Origin: Pseudobdellovibrionaceae bacterium
Lineage (GTDB): Bacteria > Bdellovibrionota > Bdellovibrionia > Bdellovibrionales > UBA1609
Direction: 5' to 3'
Length of the DNA stretch: 64,000 nt
Assembly (NCBI GenBank): GCA_020635075.1
Contig: JACKAM010000002.1
Span: 124,001-188,000 of the forward strand
The notes beneath the pieces were generated by a model. It worked only from the letters and a program-made list of their open reading frames with translations, made no database searches and was not told the DNA's origin. This document shows positions 1-9,458 of the stretch, piece by piece; within the stretch, counting starts at the first letter, position 1, and each line of letters opens with the position of its first letter. Both the position numbers and the translations under genes were made by a program.

Positions 1-252
1 TAGTTTGTTTTTTTCAAAATCCTTGTCGTTCTTTTGCAGCTGCTTTTTCTTTTTGGCCAGCTCTTCAAGTGCCTTTTTGGCCTCACCCTCATTATTAGTA
101 GAGATCTCCAAATTCTTTTGGTACTGCTCGTAGTTGGCCTGGCTATTTTCCTCATTGGCCTTCAATAATTCAAGGTTGGCCTCTACGTCCGTCCGTGCCT
201 GAGCAACTCCCATCATTCCCATTAAGGCAAACAACACTGTTAAATGCTTCAT
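1..252 (-). CDS. Exported coiled-coil protein (C-terminus beyond window)
   Basis: The gene starts at an ATG ending at 252 and stays open to base 1, so only the first 84 codons are present. GGGAG lies 6 bases before the ATG. The N-terminus MKHLTVLFALMGMMGVAQA is a signal peptide, predicted to be cut after AQA. The rest is highly charged (Glu/Lys/Gln/Asn) with a heptad-like pattern, so a periplasmic coiled coil is likely. It lies 19 bases downstream of the large TPR gene and belongs to the same minus-strand Agl/Glt-type run. No family is recognised and no function is assigned. Confidence 0.7.
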   Translation of the reverse strand, partial: MKHLTVLFALMGMMGVAQARTDVEANLELLKANEENSQANYEQYQKNLEISTNNEGEAKKALEELAKKKKQLQKNDKDFEKNKL

Positions 253-271
253 CTTAATCTCCCTCAATTTT

Positions 272-2848
272 TTACTTTTCATTTAAAACCTGAGCCCCTT
301 TTTTGACCATAGAGCTCACCTTACCCTTTTGTGGACAATTGTCTTTTGCCCGACTTCGGTAATTTCCGATCTCATCTTCCCAGTACTCCCCATCAAACTC
401 CCAATTGAGAATCTTCTGAGGTTTGACACTGGCTGGAATGCGATTTGGAGTTGCCGTCGCGCCGCCGGCCACCTGATAACGGATATTCTCCCCGGCACCG
501 GAAAACACTTCGTAGCGAAGCAGCTCGTTGTTGGCGATATACTGGCTCATTTCTTTGCGCATTTCCTTTAAACGGGCCTGTAAAGCCTTGGCTCCCCCCT
601 GTCGAAGGGCGTACTTCTCGTCGCCAAGGCGCTTATTGGAGGCCGCGCTAAACTGGACAAAACGGGATTTGCTCTTTCCCAACATTTTTAGAAGAAACTG
701 ATAGCCGACAATAATATCTCGCTCATTTCTTTTTTGGGCCTTCCACTCATTCACATGTTTGATTAGGGACGAGTCACTCTTGGCCTTGTTGAGGTTTGCA
801 TCAGCCTGGGCCAAACGGTTCTTGGACCTATTCATTTTCACCTTAACGTTGTTGATTTCCCTTTGTATGCGGCCAGGTATCTCAGGATAGCGCTCTCCCT
901 CGTCCACTTTGTCGTTTATGGATGTTTGAAAGTTCAAAAAGTCCCTGCTTCTTCCCATTTCACGAATCACCTGGTAAGGGAGGTTGTCCACATTTTCACC
1001 ACTAGGGCTACGCAAATAGTTCTTTACCGTATTGTAGTAGTCGGCAGGAGAAGAGTGGGTCTTGACGTAGCCATCAACCCTCTGCAGCCAGGGAATATAC
1101 TCCTGCTCCATGCGAGCCAGAGATTTGTAGGCATCGGCATATTGGCAAATGTTGAGGTAGCCAATGGAGCGAACCACATAGGATTCGGGCTTATATACGG
1201 CCTTAAAATAGGGACTGTGCAGAGAATGCATATTGCCGATGGCTCCTGAGTTATCGTCAAGCAGCACTTGCGCCCAGCCCTGCTCAATCAAACCCTGGAC
1301 CCATACCGGATGGTCCTTACCAATCTTTTTATACTCCGCGAGAGACATTTTGAAGTCGCCGATGTTGAAGTAGATTCGTGCGATGTTAATGGCCATCAGG
1401 GAGGCCACATTCTTGTCGCCCTTGCTCTTGCTCTCCATCCACTGCCTTAGCTCCAGGAGGGTGGCAATCGACTTCTTCATCTTATTGCCAGCGTACTGGG
1501 AGATTCCCAATAGGTATCGGGCATTTACATAGCGCTTGCTCTTGGACGAGACGGCCTGGGCGTGCTCCTCTGCTTTTTGATACTTCTTTTGATCATAGTA
1601 GCCCTTGGCCATCACATAGTTAACGTCGTCCCAGCTCGTCTCCGGAATCAGTGACTTGTTCTTCAAACCCTCCAATACTCTGGTGACACGCACTTCGTAT
1701 TCTCTGGGCAAGTCCATTACCAAGACAGCAATGGCCTCGGAAGCCATGGTTGGCTCCTCAGCCCTGATCACCTTAGTCAATCGATCCACAGCTTGTGAAT
1801 AAAGCTGTAGTTTTTGTGCACAAACCCCCAAATGGAAAGACGCCTCTTCAATAAACTCCTTTTGCCTTGAAAGGTTATCAAGAAGACCAATAACCAGATG
1901 GCAGTTTTTCCCACTTCTATTCACGATTAGAGCCGTCAACATGTCCTGCTCTTCTTGCGATAGATGCTTAACGGGCAGCTCGGCAAATTCAGCGATTTCC
2001 TTTTCATTCAAGACGATCTTGTCCACCGCTTCCCTAGTAACGGGGTAGCCATCGACCAAACCTTTGCGCATCTCCTTTTCATCAAAGGCCCTGAGATCAG
2101 CAATCTTCTTTGTCAGCCAGGTCTTAACTTCACTCTGGCTGTAATGTTTGGGCTCCTTCAGAGCCTTGGCCTCAGAATACACCGGCCTTTTAACCTCAAA
2201 TGTGAGATCCGCCAGCTGCTGGGCAGAAATGGTCTCTTCCTCACCAATATCTAGGAGGGGAACTCTCTTTTTCTTGATCTTGACTGACTTTATTTTTCCA
2301 CTCTTCTGTTTTTCGCTCTTAGTCTCATAAAAGGAGTACTTGGGAACACCAGCCTGAGACAGCGGGAGATCAGTAGTCCCTTTTCTCCCAGGACTGAGGG
2401 TGACAATTCCCTGCTCATTACGAATGCTCTGCTTGGCTTGTTCAACCTCGGATCGACTGAATCCTTTATCCGCAGTTTTGTAGTCGGGAAGCTCCTTCTT
2501 CAGTTCGGCAACGCTGTTATCTGGCTGTACAACCATAGGCTTTGCCGCAACAGCCTGGGGAGATCCGCCACCACTATTGCCTGTCACACTTTGCGGCGAA
2601 TCACCAAAGTAGCTGCCCCATAGTGTTTTAGCCTTGGCCTTTAGGTCGACCCACGCTTTCTCGACCTTTTCGGTTGTTGACTCCGATGCTTGGTTTTTAG
2701 CGCCTGCCTTGGTCTGTACTGAACCTTCCCCGGAAGAGTTCCGCATCGCCTCCTGGATGGTTCCAGAGGCCTCTAGAGGCCGGGCGAAGGCCTGGGGGCC
2801 AAAGATCATCAGTAAAACTGTGATACCGCCAACGCACAAATGTCTCAC
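272..2848 (-). CDS. Large exported TPR/coiled-coil protein of the Agl/Glt-type cluster
   Basis: This is an 858-residue protein with a GTG start (AAGGAG 6 bases upstream) and a signal peptide of about 22 residues ending FGPQAFA. Residues 30-220 are low-complexity and rich in Lys, Ser and Pro. Residues of about 300-620 form irregular helical TPR-like repeats (for example KKYQKAEEHAQAV and GDFKMSLAEYKKIG), followed by a charged coiled coil at about 670-800. It is probably a periplasmic scaffold. By size, fold and neighbours it resembles GltC of the Myxococcus gliding complex, which is also a periplasmic TPR protein, but that link is inference. It follows the beta-barrel gene by 10 bases, so the two are probably co-expressed. 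Confidence 0.75.
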   Translation of the reverse strand: MRHLCVGGITVLLMIFGPQAFARPLEASGTIQEAMRNSSGEGSVQTKAGAKNQASESTTEKVEKAWVDLKAKAKTLWGSYFGDSPQSVTGNSGGGSPQAVAAKPMVVQPDNSVAELKKELPDYKTADKGFSRSEVEQAKQSIRNEQGIVTLSPGRKGTTDLPLSQAGVPKYSFYETKSEKQKSGKIKSVKIKKKRVPLLDIGEEETISAQQLADLTFEVKRPVYSEAKALKEPKHYSQSEVKTWLTKKIADLRAFDEKEMRKGLVDGYPVTREAVDKIVLNEKEIAEFAELPVKHLSQEEQDMLTALIVNRSGKNCHLVIGLLDNLSRQKEFIEEASFHLGVCAQKLQLYSQAVDRLTKVIRAEEPTMASEAIAVLVMDLPREYEVRVTRVLEGLKNKSLIPETSWDDVNYVMAKGYYDQKKYQKAEEHAQAVSSKSKRYVNARYLLGISQYAGNKMKKSIATLLELRQWMESKSKGDKNVASLMAINIARIYFNIGDFKMSLAEYKKIGKDHPVWVQGLIEQGWAQVLLDDNSGAIGNMHSLHSPYFKAVYKPESYVVRSIGYLNICQYADAYKSLARMEQEYIPWLQRVDGYVKTHSSPADYYNTVKNYLRSPSGENVDNLPYQVIREMGRSRDFLNFQTSINDKVDEGERYPEIPGRIQREINNVKVKMNRSKNRLAQADANLNKAKSDSSLIKHVNEWKAQKRNERDIIVGYQFLLKMLGKSKSRFVQFSAASNKRLGDEKYALRQGGAKALQARLKEMRKEMSQYIANNELLRYEVFSGAGENIRYQVAGGATATPNRIPASVKPQKILNWEFDGEYWEDEIGNYRSRAKDNCPQKGKVSSMVKKGAQVLNEK

Positions 2849-2858
2849 GGTTCACTCC

Positions 2859-3650
2859 TTAGTGATAATAAGTAATTCCGATCAAAAACAAGGTGCTATT
2901 GGTTGTCTGGGACTTCTCTTTTGTCCCTGCCGTCCAGTTGAGCACCTCTTCACTCCACCACCGATTCTTTAAATCAGCGCGAATCGCAATATGTTTTGAT
3001 AAAAAGAAATATTGGGTGATGTCCAGGCCATAGGTGAAAGAACTATCGTTCTTATTACCGTTCTTTGTGGTCTGTTCATAGTTCATCATTCCCAAAACCG
3101 GAGTGATGGCCATGTCAAAGTAAATAATTCGCTGGCCCAAAAGACTCATTTTCGCATAAATAGGCACCCAGTTGTAACCCACTCCCCACATACTGGAAAC
3201 TCGCCCGATATTCGGCCTCACTCCACCATACTGGTTGGCAAAGCCTTTCACAGTTGAGTTGTCCGACACATTGTAAGAGACATATTCCAGCTGAATTCCT
3301 TCCCGTTCATTCAAAAAATAGTTGGCAGATAATCCCAAATTCCAACCCTCATTGAACGCGTCGTTGATTATAGGCCCATACTGGAGGGAATATGAGAACC
3401 GCTTTTCCTTGGTGTATGCCCGATTTTGAACTACATTAAAATCGGTATCTTTGGGAGCCCAATACTTCTGCTCTAAATCTCGGATATCGAGCTTCTCCGA
3501 GTCAGCTTTCTTTTCAGCTGCAGGAGCAGCTGGTTTTTTTTCCCCTTTTTTGGACTGTGCCTCCGTCGCTTGAATTCCAAGTGCGAAGACAAAGGTGGCC
3601 ACTAGTGTAAGCCGCAATAGCCAACACATTGATGTGTACCCTAAGCGCAT
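2859..3650 (-). CDS. Outer-membrane beta-barrel protein of the Agl/Glt-type cluster
   Basis: This 263-residue protein has an N-terminal signal peptide (about residues 1-31, ending IQATEA). A Lys/Ala/Pro linker follows, and then alternating hydrophobic/polar strands with many Tyr, Trp and Asn from about residue 85 to the end, typical of an 8-10 strand outer-membrane barrel. The ATG is preceded by AAAGGGGGG at a good distance. In Myxococcus the outer-membrane parts of the gliding machine (GltA, GltB) are also small barrels encoded beside a TPR protein, so a similar anchoring role is plausible. No enzymatic motif is seen. The C-terminus (ITYYH) lacks the classical terminal Phe. Confidence 0.7.
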   Translation of the reverse strand: MRLGYTSMCWLLRLTLVATFVFALGIQATEAQSKKGEKKPAAPAAEKKADSEKLDIRDLEQKYWAPKDTDFNVVQNRAYTKEKRFSYSLQYGPIINDAFNEGWNLGLSANYFLNEREGIQLEYVSYNVSDNSTVKGFANQYGGVRPNIGRVSSMWGVGYNWVPIYAKMSLLGQRIIYFDMAITPVLGMMNYEQTTKNGNKNDSSFTYGLDITQYFFLSKHIAIRADLKNRWWSEEVLNWTAGTKEKSQTTNSTLFLIGITYYH

Positions 3651-3713
3651 AAAGCCCCCCTTTAGGCAAATATGCCCGCTCTATCCAGTCTCCAAACCAG
3701 GCAGCTACGAACC

Positions 3714-5216
3714 CTAGTTTGTCGCCTTAAATAGAAACGGGTAAGTCACCATGACAGTTGTCCCACCTTTCGGTCTTGGAAACTGCCACGCAGACACACG
3801 CCTCAAAATACATCCCTCAACCATGGCGTTGCTAAGTGTTGTTGATCCAATTTTTTGTGCGGTGACTGTTCCTCCCGCACCAATCGTAAATTTCACCTGC
3901 ACCTTCCCGTACAATTCCGGGCTGGCACTTAACTGTCTTTCGTAGCAATAGCGAATCTGACCCAATTGGGATCGAATGATATTGGCAATAACTTCTTTGT
4001 CCAGTCCGCCCTCAACCTCTGACTCTTCCTCAAGAAGACCGACCGAGGCATTTCCCACATTGCCAATACTCAGACCACCGGCTCCGCGATAATCGGACTT
4101 ACCACCACCCTTGCCTGCAGTGGCAACGCCTGTAACTTTGAAGGCCTTTCCTGATCCACCAACCCCGGCTTTCATGGCTTTTGTCGAAGGAACACTTGTT
4201 GCCGGTCCGGTTGGCGCGCTGTCTGGTGTTCGGCCAGTCGCCTGAATCAAATGCGATGTCTTGGCCGCCCGCTTTGAGATTTTGCCAATCAATCGAGACA
4301 GTCCGGCGGCTTTAATCTTCGTGACCACTCTCTGTCCTGACTTCGCTTGATTTTTTGCGGATTTCTGTGTTGGCGCCACCGGCACTTTTGCGGCCTGGGA
4401 GCCAATGGACTTAGATTGACCGACGATGGTCTTGGTGAGTTTGGTAGCCTGGGCCCGCTTCTTTTTAACCGCCTTGGCGTCAAAGATCATGCGCGTGTAT
4501 TTATTCTGATCCGGCTTAAGGGCCACCATTTCCTCTGATGGTTTCTCCGGAGCCAATGAAATCAGGGCAACCAGGAGAATCAAGAACGCAGCGGCAACCA
4601 TTAGTGGCGTTCGTAAACTCGGATCCCAAAGGTCCCTAGCTTTCTCAATATTCGAATTGTTAACTACCTTTGTCGATACAAGCCTCTGCTGTACGACCAC
4701 ATCTCCTAGTTCTGTCGTGGTCCAGGTATAGGCCTCAGGTCGCTTCAGAAGGTGGGACTTTTCTCCATGACGACAGGTATAGTCCTCTCCCGGAGGCAAA
4801 AGGTGAGATTCAAGCACATATCCCCGACGCCGCACCACAACTTGGTGAAATTGATCACCTTCCTGCAGCGGTTTATCGGTCAAGTGGTTTTCCGCAAACA
4901 ATCCGTGATCCAACTCGCGAGGAATGATCTTGAGCGTATGACCACCAATGCGCACGATTGTAGTGCCTTTAAATTGTTGCTCAACAACAGGCTTTTTCCT
5001 AATCCAGGTCCCATGGTGACTTCCCATGTCGGCGATCTTCCAATTTTCTCCTTCTTGCTCTATCACGGCATGTACTCCACCAACATCATCACCCAATAGA
5101 CGAATGTCGGCATCACGGGATGACCCTAAAACCGTTACGTCACCGCCCTTCAGCCGATGCCGGCCAACAAAGCGATTTTTATAACGATGTTCCAAATCCA
5201 ATTCAACCCTACGCAT
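3714..5216 (-). CDS. FHA domain / single TM / AgmX-type TonB-like C-terminus protein (GltG-like)
   Basis: This 500-residue protein has an FHA-like fold at about residues 20-100 (GSSRDADIRL, then GGVHAVIEQ, then MGSHHGTWI). One transmembrane helix lies at about 203-222 (LMVAAAFLILLVALISL). A long Lys/Ala/Gly-rich periplasmic spacer follows, then a TonB-like AgmX/PglI-type C-terminal domain from about 405 with two Cys (IRYCYERQL and VEGCILRRV). The layout matches GltG/GltJ-type inner-membrane proteins that cross the periplasm in gliding complexes. The FHA phosphopeptide-binding positions look altered: the usual GR is GS, the usual SxxH is GGVH and the usual NG is HG, so Thr-phosphate binding is doubtful. 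The small exported protein gene lies upstream in the same operon, 5 bases away. Confidence 0.8.
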   Translation of the reverse strand: MRRVELDLEHRYKNRFVGRHRLKGGDVTVLGSSRDADIRLLGDDVGGVHAVIEQEGENWKIADMGSHHGTWIRKKPVVEQQFKGTTIVRIGGHTLKIIPRELDHGLFAENHLTDKPLQEGDQFHQVVVRRRGYVLESHLLPPGEDYTCRHGEKSHLLKRPEAYTWTTTELGDVVVQQRLVSTKVVNNSNIEKARDLWDPSLRTPLMVAAAFLILLVALISLAPEKPSEEMVALKPDQNKYTRMIFDAKAVKKKRAQATKLTKTIVGQSKSIGSQAAKVPVAPTQKSAKNQAKSGQRVVTKIKAAGLSRLIGKISKRAAKTSHLIQATGRTPDSAPTGPATSVPSTKAMKAGVGGSGKAFKVTGVATAGKGGGKSDYRGAGGLSIGNVGNASVGLLEEESEVEGGLDKEVIANIIRSQLGQIRYCYERQLSASPELYGKVQVKFTIGAGGTVTAQKIGSTTLSNAMVEGCILRRVSAWQFPRPKGGTTVMVTYPFLFKATN

Positions 5217-5221
5217 AGTGC

Positions 5222-5464
5222 TTACCTCAGGTAATCAACCGAATTTTTAATTTCGTCATCGAAGTGCTTTTGCACCTTATAAAGGGGCATAAATTTAACC
5301 CCTCTTTTTTGCAGCAAATAGGCTCCATCCGGACTGCGAACGACCCCGTCGATGTCCGTTTCTTCGAAGTTTACTTCCTGGGTCTTGCGGTAGACCGGTT
5401 TGCTCTTGGGCTCAGCCTGGGCAATCACACTTACAACTACAGCCAAAGCCAACAAATATCTCAT
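5222..5464 (-). CDS. Small exported protein in the Agl/Glt-type cluster
   Basis: An 80-residue product with signal peptide MRYLLALAVVVSVIAQA and a short charged mature part of about 60 residues. Its ATG overlaps the stop codon of the upstream TPR lipoprotein (ATGA), with GAGGTG before it, so translation is probably coupled. Its place between the TPR lipoprotein and the FHA protein is that of the small GltF protein in Myxococcus, but no sequence relation can be claimed. The mature part has no Cys and no second membrane segment, so a soluble periplasmic protein is likely. Confidence 0.65.
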   Translation of the reverse strand: MRYLLALAVVVSVIAQAEPKSKPVYRKTQEVNFEETDIDGVVRSPDGAYLLQKRGVKFMPLYKVQKHFDDEIKNSVDYLR

Positions 5465-6414
5465 TTTGTCACCTCGCCCTTTTGCTCATCAGCCCGATTC
5501 AGGCTGACCTGCTTACGCGATGCCGCTCGCTTTTTCTCCACGGCAACTTCCAAAGTCTTGATTTTGTCGTCGAGTGAAATACTGAGCTCTCCGTCCAGAC
5601 TTCTTTTCCCCAATAGATATTTAATACGCTTGTAGACTGAGAGAGCGCGTTCTTCATTCTTAAGATGAACTTCCAAAATGTTAGCCTGGCGAATTCTCAG
5701 ATCCAATCGCCTAGGAGTTTCGGCAATAGCGGTATCCAGCAGGTCAACGGCCTTCTCGTATTTCCCCAGTTTCATGTAACAATAGGACAGGCCATCCATG
5801 ATGTGGGGATCTCGAGATCTATCATTGTTTGCGATTTCCAGGTGATCGACTGCACGCTTGTAATCTAGATCTCTCAGGTAAATCTGGCCAACGAACAGAT
5901 GCGCCTCTGAATTTTGAGAGTCCAAACGCAGTGATTCCTCAACGGCAGCCACGGCCGCGTCGGTTTCATCCATTGCCCAAAGAATACGGCCCTTTTGATG
6001 GTAGAATAAGGCGGTTGATGGAGCCTTCTTAAGGGCCGCTTCAATCATCCACAATGCCCGCGAATAATCCTTCTTCTCAAGGGCCACCAAACTCAGATAA
6101 TAAACTCCCCATGGGCTGAGATACTCGGTCTTAGCCAGGTGGTTTGCCATTGCTTCTACATGTCCCCACTTTGCCGACTTGATGCAAGAATTTATGATCG
6201 ACACTCGATCCTGCCAACTAACTTCAATTTTGAATTCGACTGTTTTTGGACAGCTCTTCCTAGACTTGTAGGTGTTAGCCGACTTAGTCCTTAGAGCTTT
6301 GGTATACTTTGTTGCTGCGGCCTTCCGGCTGGATTTGGATCCGCCTCCAGTGGCACACCCCACAATTAGACTACTCAAACATAAAACTAGAAGGAGATTC
6401 GTGAATCCGTTCAT
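5461..6414 (-). CDS. TPR lipoprotein (GltE/AglT-like)
   Basis: This 317-residue protein has a lipoprotein signal peptide with lipobox IVGC (about residues 17-20). A basic linker follows, then four to five TPR motifs from about residue 100 to 275 (for example KDYSRALWMIEAALKKAP, then DAAVAAVEESLRLDSQNSEAH, then GKYEKAVDLLDTAIAETP). The C-terminus is basic. AglT/GltE of Myxococcus is a TPR lipoprotein-like component of the gliding complex that works with GltD, and here too the gene directly follows a very large TPR gene. Start and stop overlaps on both sides (4 bases) indicate an operon. The product is probably anchored in the outer membrane facing the periplasm. Confidence 0.8.
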   Translation of the reverse strand: MNGFTNLLLVLCLSSLIVGCATGGGSKSSRKAAATKYTKALRTKSANTYKSRKSCPKTVEFKIEVSWQDRVSIINSCIKSAKWGHVEAMANHLAKTEYLSPWGVYYLSLVALEKKDYSRALWMIEAALKKAPSTALFYHQKGRILWAMDETDAAVAAVEESLRLDSQNSEAHLFVGQIYLRDLDYKRAVDHLEIANNDRSRDPHIMDGLSYCYMKLGKYEKAVDLLDTAIAETPRRLDLRIRQANILEVHLKNEERALSVYKRIKYLLGKRSLDGELSISLDDKIKTLEVAVEKKRAASRKQVSLNRADEQKGEVTK

Positions 6415-9400
6415 GATCCCACCTCGCTCAAAAATTCAGGCAATACAGCGGCAGGAGCGTGGACCTTATAGTCGATCACCTCCTCCTTTACCATATTTGC
6501 CTTGTTCAACTTGGATTGAAGTTGTGCAACAGATCCGTTGCGAAGTCTCATTTTCTGCGCAGATGCCAACGCCTGTGCCAAGGTCTCAACGCTCTTCTCC
6601 TCCAAAGGAATTGCCAGCTTCTCCATTTCCTGTCGGAAGGCTGCTTCCTCAGCTGCCTCTAATCCGGCTGGACTGGGCATTTGACGGAGAGATTCCACGT
6701 AATGGCTATACAGGTCACTCAGTTTTTCAAGAGACTTCACTGAAATTTCTGGGTCGCCATACTGAATGGCGGCTTGGTAAGCCTTTTGAGCCTTCTCAAG
6801 TTTTTCTGTCTTAAGAGCCAAAACCACAGCAATTCGCTCCGCACGAGCTTTTACGCTTTGGTGCAAAAACTCCTGCTCAAGAATCTCGGCCTGAATAAAT
6901 CTGGCTCTAGCTCTCGCCTTGATCGATGCTTGTCCGCCAGCTCCAACAATCTTCTTGGCATCTATGAAAGCCTGAGAATAATCTTTGCTCGAATAAACCT
7001 CTTCGAGCTGAGCTAGCTGCGCCAGGCTGGACTGAGGCTGCTGCCCTGACTCGGCAATCCGCTTGAGTAACAATCTACGGCGAGCACTGGTCGGCTGAGC
7101 TCGGGAGATTAGCTCCATCTGCTGCAATGCGTGGAAGGCCGTCGCCTGGTCCTGGTGTCCCTGCAGACTCTCATAAAGGACGACAGCCTGTTTTTCATTG
7201 CCTGTTAACACCAAAAAGTCCGCAGCCAGACTCTTCCATTTGTGGGCTGATTTTGCATCTGCCACGGCCAGGTCCATTAAAACCTTACTCGCCCGATCGA
7301 GCTGAGCCATGTCCTCATATGTCTGGGCCGCCCTCAACAAGGCCTCTACCGAGCGACTGGACTTAGGAAACTGCTCATAGAAGCTTTCGGCGGCCTCAGC
7401 GCCACCAGGAAAATCAAGAATCTTGAAATGCAACTGGAGGGCATTCCACCACGCCTGCTCAGCAAGGGTTGACGACTTGTTTTGCCCGGCAAACTCTTTG
7501 TATCCTTTAATGGCCTCAAGATGCTTGTTCTTCTCAGCCAAGTCCTGAACTTCCATAAAGTAGGCTTGCTCATAGATTTTCGTTAGCTTTTCCTTACGTT
7601 CCCCGAGCTTCTTTCCGGTTTTTAGCTTCGCGGCATAGTTCTTTAATGCCGTGTAATTTTTCTGAATATTAAGGATATCCAGGTAGAGGTCTTGAGCTTT
7701 GATTCCTCTATCCTCACCATCAAACTCACGCCCCAACCGCTCAAAAATTGGAGATGCATCGGCATAGCGTCCCTTTTCATAGGCAATGAGTGCCATTTTA
7801 AATTCCAGGTCAAGGCGGTACTTCCCTTTTGAATGCCGCCCAGTGTACTCCTTGACCAAAAAAACAAATCTCTTTTCATCCTCATCAGACCACTTATCTT
7901 TTACAGCCTTTTCAATACTTAACAGAGAAGAGTACAGAGCATCGTGGCTAAGCTCGACCTTATTGCTTGAAGTTCCCACAATCGCATAGTTTTCACTTGC
8001 CTCGCGGAACTTATCTCTCTTGAAAAGAAGCTCCGCATAGGCAAAGCGAGCCTCAAAAGCCTCATCTGTTGGCTTGGCCCTGCGTAGATAAATCTCAAAG
8101 GATTTCTCAGCTCCGACCGCCAGATCAACCATATCCTTGTGGTTACGCCAAAACTTGTACCACTTCTTTGCCAAACTCAGGGATGTCTTCTCAAGTAGTT
8201 CCTGACATTCAATGAAAGGCTCTGCCGCTCCCTTAGCATTTGCCACTGTTGAGCTGGCTTTCTGCTCTTTTGTCCACCGACCTTTCGGGTCACAAACCTT
8301 GTACATGGACTCCATGTACTGAACAGCCAGATCCCTTTTCTTGAGGTTTTCGTGACTCCAGATCATTTCATTTTCGACTTCAGGACGAAGCGCTGAGTAT
8401 GGTAAATTTTTGATAAAGTCCGTTAGAACCACATTCACATCGTTGAATCGGCTGTGGCGTTTGTATAAATTTGACAACTTTAGAATAACGGGGGCTACAT
8501 CGAGACCCTTAGCCTGTTCGCCAAAGTAACTCCAAGCTTTAGTTGGAGAATAGACATCCTCAAAAAACAACGTCATGTCTCCTAGGGCTTCTCTGCGCAA
8601 GTCCAAGCGAGCATCAATGTTATTCTGAACGACAAATCGGCCGTACTCCACCACCTTTTCTAATTCCTTCAGCCCTGCCAGAGCATTTCGCATATTGTAG
8701 TGGGTCCATGCTGCCTTATAGAGTCCGTACGGGAATACCCTCGAATCCGGAAAATTCTTAATCGCATTAAAATGTTCTAGAGCCAATTTGAATGATTTGC
8801 GATCAAAGGCCATTTCACCAATTGCCAGATGGCAGTCTGGAACCATAAACGAATTCGGGTATCTGGCGATAAGCTGCTTATAGCGGGCCTCAGCCCCTTT
8901 GTCCTGACCCAATTGCTGGCGAGCGAAAGCGTTGTTAAATAGAACAATATCCAACTGCGAGTAACGAGGAAACCTCGCCTGGATCTTCTCATAGATATCC
9001 ACAGCCTCTTTGATATTCTTCTTCGAAGAGGCCGACTTCACCACGTTGGGAGCAAGGCTAACAATTGTCTCGGATTTTCGGTGGACTTCAAAAAACATAT
9101 CTGACTTAGCCCGACGCATATGCATCTCGGCCAGTCGAAACCACAAGTCAGGCTCGATGGGCGTGTTGCGATACTTTTTCAGCAACATCTTGATTTGAGC
9201 AACGGCCTTCTTTTCGCTAGAGCTGACCAGCATTTCAGTCTTAAGGGCGCGAACCTCATTACCCTCTTCATCACCCGTCACAAACTGCAAGTCCTTAAGC
9301 GCTTCATTGGATTGCCGGCCGGAGGCGTCTTTAACCGCGTCCTTTGCGTGTCCAACAGCCGAAAAAATGCATATGCCCGTGACAGCCAGCCATCTTCCCG

Positions 9401-9458
9401 CGGCGGCTATCAGCGATTTAGAAAAAATGTGCAAAGTCCATTTTGTCATTTTAGTCAC
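6411..9458 (-). CDS. Very large periplasmic TPR protein (GltD/AgmU-like)
   Basis: This 1015-residue protein opens with an N-terminal signal segment (about residues 8-38, ending SAVGHA), followed by TPR or half-TPR repeats along nearly the full length (for example EAVDIYEKIQARFPRYSQLD, RYADASPIFERLGREF and SRSVEALLRAAQTYEDMAQL). The GTG at 9458 overlaps the aglS stop, and an in-frame ATG three codons later (9449) is an alternative start. Size, repeat type and position directly after the motor genes match GltD/AgmU, the giant periplasmic TPR protein of gliding complexes. The protein probably couples inner-membrane motor subunits to outer-membrane partners. Confidence 0.75.
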   Translation of the reverse strand: MTKMTKWTLHIFSKSLIAAAGRWLAVTGICIFSAVGHAKDAVKDASGRQSNEALKDLQFVTGDEEGNEVRALKTEMLVSSSEKKAVAQIKMLLKKYRNTPIEPDLWFRLAEMHMRRAKSDMFFEVHRKSETIVSLAPNVVKSASSKKNIKEAVDIYEKIQARFPRYSQLDIVLFNNAFARQQLGQDKGAEARYKQLIARYPNSFMVPDCHLAIGEMAFDRKSFKLALEHFNAIKNFPDSRVFPYGLYKAAWTHYNMRNALAGLKELEKVVEYGRFVVQNNIDARLDLRREALGDMTLFFEDVYSPTKAWSYFGEQAKGLDVAPVILKLSNLYKRHSRFNDVNVVLTDFIKNLPYSALRPEVENEMIWSHENLKKRDLAVQYMESMYKVCDPKGRWTKEQKASSTVANAKGAAEPFIECQELLEKTSLSLAKKWYKFWRNHKDMVDLAVGAEKSFEIYLRRAKPTDEAFEARFAYAELLFKRDKFREASENYAIVGTSSNKVELSHDALYSSLLSIEKAVKDKWSDEDEKRFVFLVKEYTGRHSKGKYRLDLEFKMALIAYEKGRYADASPIFERLGREFDGEDRGIKAQDLYLDILNIQKNYTALKNYAAKLKTGKKLGERKEKLTKIYEQAYFMEVQDLAEKNKHLEAIKGYKEFAGQNKSSTLAEQAWWNALQLHFKILDFPGGAEAAESFYEQFPKSSRSVEALLRAAQTYEDMAQLDRASKVLMDLAVADAKSAHKWKSLAADFLVLTGNEKQAVVLYESLQGHQDQATAFHALQQMELISRAQPTSARRRLLLKRIAESGQQPQSSLAQLAQLEEVYSSKDYSQAFIDAKKIVGAGGQASIKARARARFIQAEILEQEFLHQSVKARAERIAVVLALKTEKLEKAQKAYQAAIQYGDPEISVKSLEKLSDLYSHYVESLRQMPSPAGLEAAEEAAFRQEMEKLAIPLEEKSVETLAQALASAQKMRLRNGSVAQLQSKLNKANMVKEEVIDYKVHAPAAVLPEFLSEVGS

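Noticed and set aside
863..1249. 128-residue plus-strand open frame opposite the first large TPR gene
   Set aside because: Entirely antisense to a well-supported gene and without any recognisable pattern.
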